Assembly: GCA_030425945.1 (NCBI GenBank)
Contig: JAUHZL010000068.1
Coordinates: 1 to 9,972 of the forward strand
Direction of reading: 5' to 3'
DNA: 9,972 nt
Source: Alphaproteobacteria bacterium
Lineage (GTDB): Bacteria > Pseudomonadota > Alphaproteobacteria > Rhodobacterales > Rhodobacteraceae
Shown: positions 6,411 to 9,972 of the stretch, piece after piece
Numbering within the stretch: the stretch's first letter is position 1
How the letters are laid out: each line of letters opens with the position of its first letter
Notes under the pieces: generated by a model
Told to the model about the DNA's origin: nothing
Database searches by the model: none
What the model saw: the letters and a program-made list of their open reading frames with translations, nothing else
Translations under genes and position numbers: made by a program

Positions 6411-7469
6411 ATGCGTGACGCCGCGGAGACCGCGCTGCCGGAGCTTCTGCTGGGCTGGTACGACCGCCACGCCCGCGTGCTGCCGTGGCGGGTGCCGCCC
6501 GGCTCGGGGCGGCGCGCCGATCCCTACCGGGTCTGGCTGTCCGAGGTGATGCTGCAGCAGACCACGGTCGCGGCGGTGAAGGACTACTTCGCCCGGTTCA
6601 CCGCCCGCTGGCCGGATGTCACGGCGCTGGCCGCCGCCGAGGATGCCGAGGTGATGGCGGCCTGGGCCGGCCTCGGCTACTACGCCCGCGCCCGCAACCT
6701 GCTGAAATGCGCGCGGATCGTGAGTGCCGAGCACGGCGGCGTCTTTCCCGACACGGTCGAAGGCCTGCGCGCCTTGCCGGGGATCGGTCCCTACACCGCC
6801 GCCGCCATCGCCGCGATTGCCTTCGACCGCCCGGAAACCGTGGTCGACGGCAACGTCGAGCGGGTGATGAGCCGCCTGCGGGCCATCGAGACGCCGCTGC
6901 CTGTCGCGAAACCGCTGCTGGTGGCCGCTGCCGACGCGCTGACACCGCAGGCGCGGCCCGGCGACTATGCGCAGGCGGTGATGGACCTCGGCGCCACGAT
7001 CTGCACCCCGAAGTCGCCCGCCTGCGGGATCTGCCCGTGGCGCGACCCCTGTGCCGCGCGGGCGGCGGGGATCGCGGCCGACCTGCCGCGCAAGTCCCCG
7101 AAGAAGGCCAAGCCGGTGCGGCAGGGCCTCGTCTATCTCGCCCGCCGGGCCGACGGGGCCTTCCTGCTGGAGACCCGGCCCGACACCGGCCTGCTCGGCG
7201 GGATGCTCGGCTGGCCCACGACCGACTGGACCGAGGCCGCGCCGCCCGACGCGCCGCCGCTGGCGGCGGACTGGCGTGATCCGGGGCTGGAGGTGCGCCA
7301 CACCTTCACCCATTTCCACCTGCGGCTCGGGCTGCGGCTGGCGGATGTGGCGGCCGATGCCCGGCCGGAGCGGGGCGCCTTCGTCGACCGCCACGCGTTT
7401 CGCCCCACGGCGCTGCCGACCCTGATGCGCAAGGCGGTCGACCTGGTGACCCCGTGGCCCGGCGCGTGA
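6411..7469 (+). CDS. mutY: A/G-specific adenine glycosylase
   Basis: The 352-residue enzyme removes adenine mispaired with 8-oxoguanine, preventing G:C to T:A changes. LSEVMLQQTTV (43-53) carries the catalytic E45. The helix-hairpin-helix is ALPGIGPYTAAAI (121-133), and VVDGNVERV (144-152) holds the second catalytic residue, D146. The iron-sulfur loop is C198-x6-C205-x2-C208-x5-C214, complete. A Nudix-like C-terminal domain (about 237-345) reads 8-oxoG; its recognition loop is HTFTHFHL (297-304), with FTH where E. coli has FSH. The ATG at 6411 has AAGGA 10 bp upstream and gives the normal N-terminus; the frame is open further upstream but without homology. It diverges from dciA. alkB follows with its own promoter. 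Confidence 0.96.
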   Translation: MRDAAETALPELLLGWYDRHARVLPWRVPPGSGRRADPYRVWLSEVMLQQTTVAAVKDYFARFTARWPDVTALAAAEDAEVMAAWAGLGYYARARNLLKCARIVSAEHGGVFPDTVEGLRALPGIGPYTAAAIAAIAFDRPETVVDGNVERVMSRLRAIETPLPVAKPLLVAAADALTPQARPGDYAQAVMDLGATICTPKSPACGICPWRDPCAARAAGIAADLPRKSPKKAKPVRQGLVYLARRADGAFLLETRPDTGLLGGMLGWPTTDWTEAAPPDAPPLAADWRDPGLEVRHTFTHFHLRLGLRLADVAADARPERGAFVDRHAFRPTALPTLMRKAVDLVTPWPGA

Positions 7470-7482
7470 CCCCGCGTCCGAA

Positions 7483-7511
7483 TTGAAGGCGCATCCGGGC
7501 TTGGGTAGACT
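7483..7511 (+). promoter_or_regulatory. Sigma70-type promoter for alkB
   Basis: TTGAAG (7483-7488) and TAGACT (7506-7511) are 17 bp apart, the best spacing in the window. The predicted start of transcription (about 7518) gives a leader of about 25 nt before the alkB ATG, with GGAGGAACG (7531-7539) as ribosome-binding site. The promoter begins 14 bp after the mutY stop, so alkB can be expressed apart from mutY. A GACTC site overlaps the -10 hexamer. Confidence 0.55.
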
Positions 7512-7512
7512 C
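7508..7512. promoter_or_regulatory. GANTC (CcrM) methylation site overlapping the alkB -10 box
   Basis: GACTC shares four bases with the proposed -10 element TAGACT. Adenine methylation here would touch the element itself on both strands, so promoter activity could follow methylation state through the cell cycle. Function is inferred from position alone. Confidence 0.4.
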
Positions 7513-7542
7513 CGCGTCAGCCCGCGCATCGGAGGAACGACC

Positions 7543-8700
7543 ATGTCCGCCACGACGCTGAACGCCCCGTCCGAGTTGTCCAGCCTGCGGCGGGCGCTGC
7601 CCTTCGCGCTGTCCTTCACCGTCGTGCCGGTCATCGTGGTGGCGGCGCTGCAGGGCGGGGTCTGGCTGCTGCTGCCGCCGCTTTACACTTGGGCGCTGTT
7701 CTCGCTGCTCGACGCGCTGCTGGGTCTGAACGAGGAGAACCCCGACACCGACACGCCGGAGGCCGATCTTTACTGGTACCGGGCGATCGTGATGGCGTGG
7801 TTCCCGGTGCAGGCGCTGACCGCGCTCGCGCTGGTGGCCTGGGTTCCGGGCGCCGCGCACCTGGCGGGGTGGGAGAAATTCGCCGTCTTCTTCGGCGTCG
7901 GCATCATGAACGGCACCATCGGCATCGTCTACGCGCACGAGCTGATGCACCAGAAGAACCGGCTGGAGCGCTGGCTGGGCGACCTGCTGATGACCATGGT
8001 GCTCTACGGTCACTTCCGCACCGAGCACCTGCTGGTGCATCACCGCTATGTCGGCACCCCGCGCGATGCGGTGACCGCGCGCTACAACGAGAGCTTTCAC
8101 CGCTTCTTTCCCCGCGTGGTGCGCGAGGGCCTGTCGAGCGCATGGCGGGCCGAGGCGCAGATGCTGTCCCGCAAGGGCCTGTCCAAGTGGCACCGCAGCA
8201 ACCCGCACTGGCGCTACTGGGCCTTGCAGGGCGGGTGGCTGTTGCTGGCGCTGTGGATCGGCGGGGTCTGGGGGCTGGTGCTCTTCGTCTGGGCCGCGAT
8301 GGTCGCGGTCTGGCAACTGGAACTCGTCAACTACGTCGAGCACTACGGCCTGACCCGCAAGCATCTCGGCGACGGCAAGTACGAGCATGTCCTGCCGCGC
8401 CATTCTTGGAATGCCGCGCAGAAGGCGTCGAACTGGCTGCTGATCAACCTGCAGCGCCACTCCGACCATCACTACAAGCCCGACCGGCGCTTTCCGCTCC
8501 TGCAGACCTATGCCGAGACCGAGGCCCCCGCGCTGCCCTACGGTTATCCGGTGATGACGACCGCCGCGCTGATCCCGCCGCTCTGGCGCCGGATCATGAA
8601 CCCGCGCGTGCGCCGCTGGCGGGCGATGTTCTACCCCGAGATCGCGGACTGGTCCGACTACAACAAGGGGCGCACCCCGATGCCGAAAGGGGCGAGCTGA
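7543..8700 (+). CDS. alkB: AlkB-type integral-membrane alkane 1-monooxygenase
   Basis: The 385-residue protein belongs to the membrane di-iron hydroxylases that oxidise the terminal carbon of alkanes with O2 and electrons from rubredoxin. The histidine boxes are present: HELMHQKNR (132-140), EHLLVHH (161-167), NYVEHYGL (263-270) and LQRHSDHH (303-310). Hydrophobic segments are visible at about 20-60, 82-130 and 225-257; the family has six helices. The motif LLDALLGLNEENP (55-67) is also typical. In box 2 the Gly of the usual EHxxGHH is Val (V165), and box 1 reads HELMHQ rather than HExxHK; I recall this form from Rhodobacteraceae AlkB proteins. The ATG at 7543 follows a strong GGAGGA and removes 20 weak upstream codons. 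No rubredoxin, rubredoxin reductase or alcohol dehydrogenase is adjacent. The substrate range, medium-chain alkanes or something else, is open. Confidence 0.93.
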   Translation: MSATTLNAPSELSSLRRALPFALSFTVVPVIVVAALQGGVWLLLPPLYTWALFSLLDALLGLNEENPDTDTPEADLYWYRAIVMAWFPVQALTALALVAWVPGAAHLAGWEKFAVFFGVGIMNGTIGIVYAHELMHQKNRLERWLGDLLMTMVLYGHFRTEHLLVHHRYVGTPRDAVTARYNESFHRFFPRVVREGLSSAWRAEAQMLSRKGLSKWHRSNPHWRYWALQGGWLLLALWIGGVWGLVLFVWAAMVAVWQLELVNYVEHYGLTRKHLGDGKYEHVLPRHSWNAAQKASNWLLINLQRHSDHHYKPDRRFPLLQTYAETEAPALPYGYPVMTTAALIPPLWRRIMNPRVRRWRAMFYPEIADWSDYNKGRTPMPKGAS

Positions 8701-8706
8701 GGGACG

Positions 8707-8739
8707 AAAAAAACCCCGCCCCTTGGAGGCGGGCGGGGT
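8707..8739 (-). terminator. Intrinsic terminator of ccrM
   Basis: ACCCCGCCC (8713-8721) pairs with GGGCGGGGT (8731-8739) over 9 bp with a 9-nt loop. Seven A residues (8707-8713) lie to the left, so the minus-strand transcript ends in a G+C-rich hairpin followed by a run of U. It lies 59 bp past the ccrM stop. On the plus strand there is no T-run after the hairpin, so it is a weaker terminator for alkB. Confidence 0.82.
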
Positions 8740-8745
8740 CAGTCG

Positions 8746-8771
8746 CGTGCCGTGGAGCGGCCACAGGCACG
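8746..8771. repeat. Second hairpin in the alkB/ccrM convergent gap
   Basis: CGTGCCGTGG (8746-8755) pairs with CCAC and GGCACG (8761-8764, 8766-8771) with one bulged base (A8765) and a 5-nt loop. No T-run follows on either strand. It would sit in the ccrM 3' untranslated region before the intrinsic terminator, or follow the alkB stop by 45 bp as a transcript-end stem-loop. The role is unknown. Confidence 0.5.
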
Positions 8772-8798
8772 GGCGGTAACGGGTGATGAGCGGCGGGG

Positions 8799-9908
8799 TC
8801 AGCCCCCGGCCAGCTCGGCGCGCAACTGCTGGCGCAGGAAGTCGATGGGCACCGTCTGCCCCTCGCGCCGGAAGTGCCAGTAGGTCCAGCCGTTGCACGA
8901 GGGCGCGCCTTCCAGCGCGGCGCCGACCTGGTGGATCGAGCCCTTCGAGACGTCCGAGATCAGCGTGCCGTCGGCGCGCACGCGCGCGGTCTGGCCGCGC
9001 GGACCGGTCAGCACCTCGCCCGGCCGCAGCAGGCCGCGCTCGACCAGTTGGCCGAAGGGGATGCGCGGTTCGGCGCGTTTCGACCCGGTGACCTCCAGCG
9101 CGGCGCGGTCCAGCGGCCGGATCCGGGCGATGCGGTCCTCGGCAATGCGCCGGTAGCCCGCGTCACGCTCGATCCCGATGAAGCGGCGGCCCAGCATCCG
9201 CGCCACCGCCCCGGTCGTGCCCGACCCGAAGAACGGGTCCAGCACCACGTCGCCGGGATTGGTCGAGCCGACCAGCACCCGGTGCAGCAGCGCCTGCGGC
9301 TTCTGGGTCGGGTGGGCCTTGTCGCCGTTGGCGTCCTTCAGCCGCTCGCCGCCGGAACAGATCGGCAGCACCCAGTCCGAGCGCATCTGCACGCCCTCGT
9401 TCAGGGCCTTCAGCGCCTCGTAGTTGAAGGTGTATTTCGCGCCTTCCGACTTCGACGCCCAGATCATCGTCTCGTGCGCGTTGGTCAGCCGCTTGCCGCG
9501 GAAGTTCGGCATCGGGTTCGACTTGCGCCAGACCACGTCGTTCAGGATCCAGTAGCCCGCGTCCTGCAGCGCCGCGCCGACACGGAAGATGTTGTGATAG
9601 CTGCCGATCACCCAGATCGCGCCATCGGGCTTCAGCAGGCGGCGGGCGGCGGCCAGCCACTCGCGCGTGAAGGCGTCGTAGGCGGCGAAGCTGGAAAACT
9701 GGTCCCAGGCATCGTCGACGGCATCGACCTTGCTGTTGTCGGGGCGGTGCAACTCGCCCTTCAGTTGCAGGTTGTAGGGCGGATCGGCGAAGATCAGGTC
9801 GACCGACGCCTCGGGCAGCCGGTTCATTTCCTCGATGCAGTCGCCCGCAAGGATGGTGTCGAGCGGCAATGCGGCAGGCGCCGCCCGCGTGTCGGTCTTG
9901 GTCTTCAT
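8799..9908 (-). CDS. ccrM: CcrM-type GANTC adenine-N6 DNA methyltransferase
   Basis: The 369-residue enzyme is a beta-class methyltransferase: the catalytic DPPY (42-45) comes first, then the AdoMet-binding DPFFGSGTTG (224-233), with HPTQKP (199-204) before it. TILAGDCIEEMN (18-29) and ASVDLIFADPPY (34-45) are closely CcrM-like. The C-terminal domain (about 275-365), with VSKGSIHQVGAA (320-331) and SCNGWTYWHF (337-346), is the CcrM extension needed for DNA recognition. The enzyme methylates the adenine of GANTC after replication and couples gene expression to the cell cycle; in Caulobacter it is essential or nearly so. The start at 9908 has AGAGG at 8 bp; a TTG at 9959 would add 17 residues with no family match. 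There is no restriction enzyme partner, so it is a solitary, regulatory methylase. It ends at an intrinsic terminator and converges on alkB. Confidence 0.96.
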   Translation of the reverse strand: MKTKTDTRAAPAALPLDTILAGDCIEEMNRLPEASVDLIFADPPYNLQLKGELHRPDNSKVDAVDDAWDQFSSFAAYDAFTREWLAAARRLLKPDGAIWVIGSYHNIFRVGAALQDAGYWILNDVVWRKSNPMPNFRGKRLTNAHETMIWASKSEGAKYTFNYEALKALNEGVQMRSDWVLPICSGGERLKDANGDKAHPTQKPQALLHRVLVGSTNPGDVVLDPFFGSGTTGAVARMLGRRFIGIERDAGYRRIAEDRIARIRPLDRAALEVTGSKRAEPRIPFGQLVERGLLRPGEVLTGPRGQTARVRADGTLISDVSKGSIHQVGAALEGAPSCNGWTYWHFRREGQTVPIDFLRQQLRAELAGG

Positions 9909-9949
9909 CAGGTGTGCCTCTGTCCCCTGCGCGATTGGCCGCGTCTTGG

Positions 9950-9958
9950 TTATCCACA
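9950..9958 (+). promoter_or_regulatory. DnaA box upstream of ccrM
   Basis: TTATCCACA matches the consensus DnaA box at all nine positions. It lies 41 bp before the ccrM ATG, within the likely promoter or leader. I saw no other copy in the window. With an assumed 70% G+C and independent bases, about 0.01 copies per window of this size would be expected on both strands. A link from DnaA to ccrM is inference. Confidence 0.55.
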
Positions 9959-9962
9959 AGAT

Positions 9963-9967
9963 GAGTC
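9963..9967. promoter_or_regulatory. GANTC site upstream of ccrM
   Basis: GAGTC lies 54 bp before the ccrM start and 4 bp beyond the DnaA box. On the minus strand it overlaps TTGACT (9969-9964), a possible -35 element, but no good -10 follows at normal spacing and the window ends here, so the promoter itself cannot be placed. In Caulobacter GANTC sites in the ccrM promoter/leader affect its expression; the same kind of self-control is plausible. Confidence 0.45.
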
Positions 9968-9972
9968 AAACC

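Noticed and set aside
1475..8898. Long minus-strand open frames opposite waaA (1475-2776), lpxK (2806-3870), mutY (6405-7634) and alkB (7306-8898)
   Set aside because: Each is antisense to a gene with clear family motifs, is rich in Arg, Gly, Ala and Pro and has no recognisable domain. They arise from high G+C codon bias.
8799..9908. Restriction-modification or phage-defence system around the methyltransferase
   Set aside because: There is no endonuclease, specificity subunit or mobile-element gene nearby, and the protein is a CcrM orthologue by its C-terminal domain.
9909..9959. TTG at 9959 as the ccrM start
   Set aside because: The extra 17 residues match nothing in CcrM, the ATG at 9908 has its own AGAGG, and the extension would place the DnaA box inside the gene.
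9961..9972. Plus-strand ATG at 9961 as the start of a divergent gene
   Set aside because: Only four codons are visible and no ribosome-binding site precedes it. It cannot be judged from this window.

Overview
The window is a dense, high-G+C stretch (roughly 70% G+C by eye) of what looks like an alphaproteobacterial chromosome, most likely Rhodobacterales (Rhodobacteraceae). The pointers are a CcrM-type GANTC adenine methyltransferase, a DciA (DUF721) helicase loader next to a DsbA-like oxidoreductase and opposite mutY, a zinc-ligand-poor Trm112 protein, a waaA-lpxK pair, and an AlkB whose second histidine box is of a type I associate with Rhodobacteraceae. All gene models are intact except the first, which is cut by the window edge. 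I see no tRNA, rRNA, CRISPR array, insertion sequence or prophage.

Layout. Positions 1-1557 (+) hold the end of a thioredoxin/TPR co-chaperone (CnoX/YbbN type), a stand-alone Lon N-terminal-domain protein and a small Trm112-like protein, closely spaced and partly overlapping. Positions 1558-1711 are a gap with a good sigma70-type promoter and a possible 21-codon leader ORF. It feeds waaA (Kdo transferase) and lpxK (lipid A 4'-kinase), which overlap by one base and build the lipid A-Kdo core of LPS. Running the other way, 6323-3983 (-) is a tight set: dciA, a DsbA-like oxidoreductase and a family III CoA-transferase whose 3' end overlaps that of lpxK by 20 bp. mutY (adenine glycosylase, +) diverges from dciA. 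alkB (integral-membrane alkane hydroxylase, +) follows with its own promoter. ccrM (-) converges on alkB across a 98-bp gap that holds an intrinsic terminator for ccrM and a second hairpin.

There is no single gene cluster with one shared task. Most genes are housekeeping: proteostasis, LPS assembly, replication initiation, repair of 8-oxoG:A mispairs and cell-cycle DNA methylation. alkB and the CoA-transferase are the accessory metabolic genes. I found no convincing new multi-gene system. The best leads are regulatory: a perfect DnaA box beside a GANTC site just upstream of ccrM; GANTC sites that are scarce in the window yet fall at or near the promoters I can see; and a small ORF with a good ribosome-binding site leading into waaA. 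All counts and positions were read by eye.
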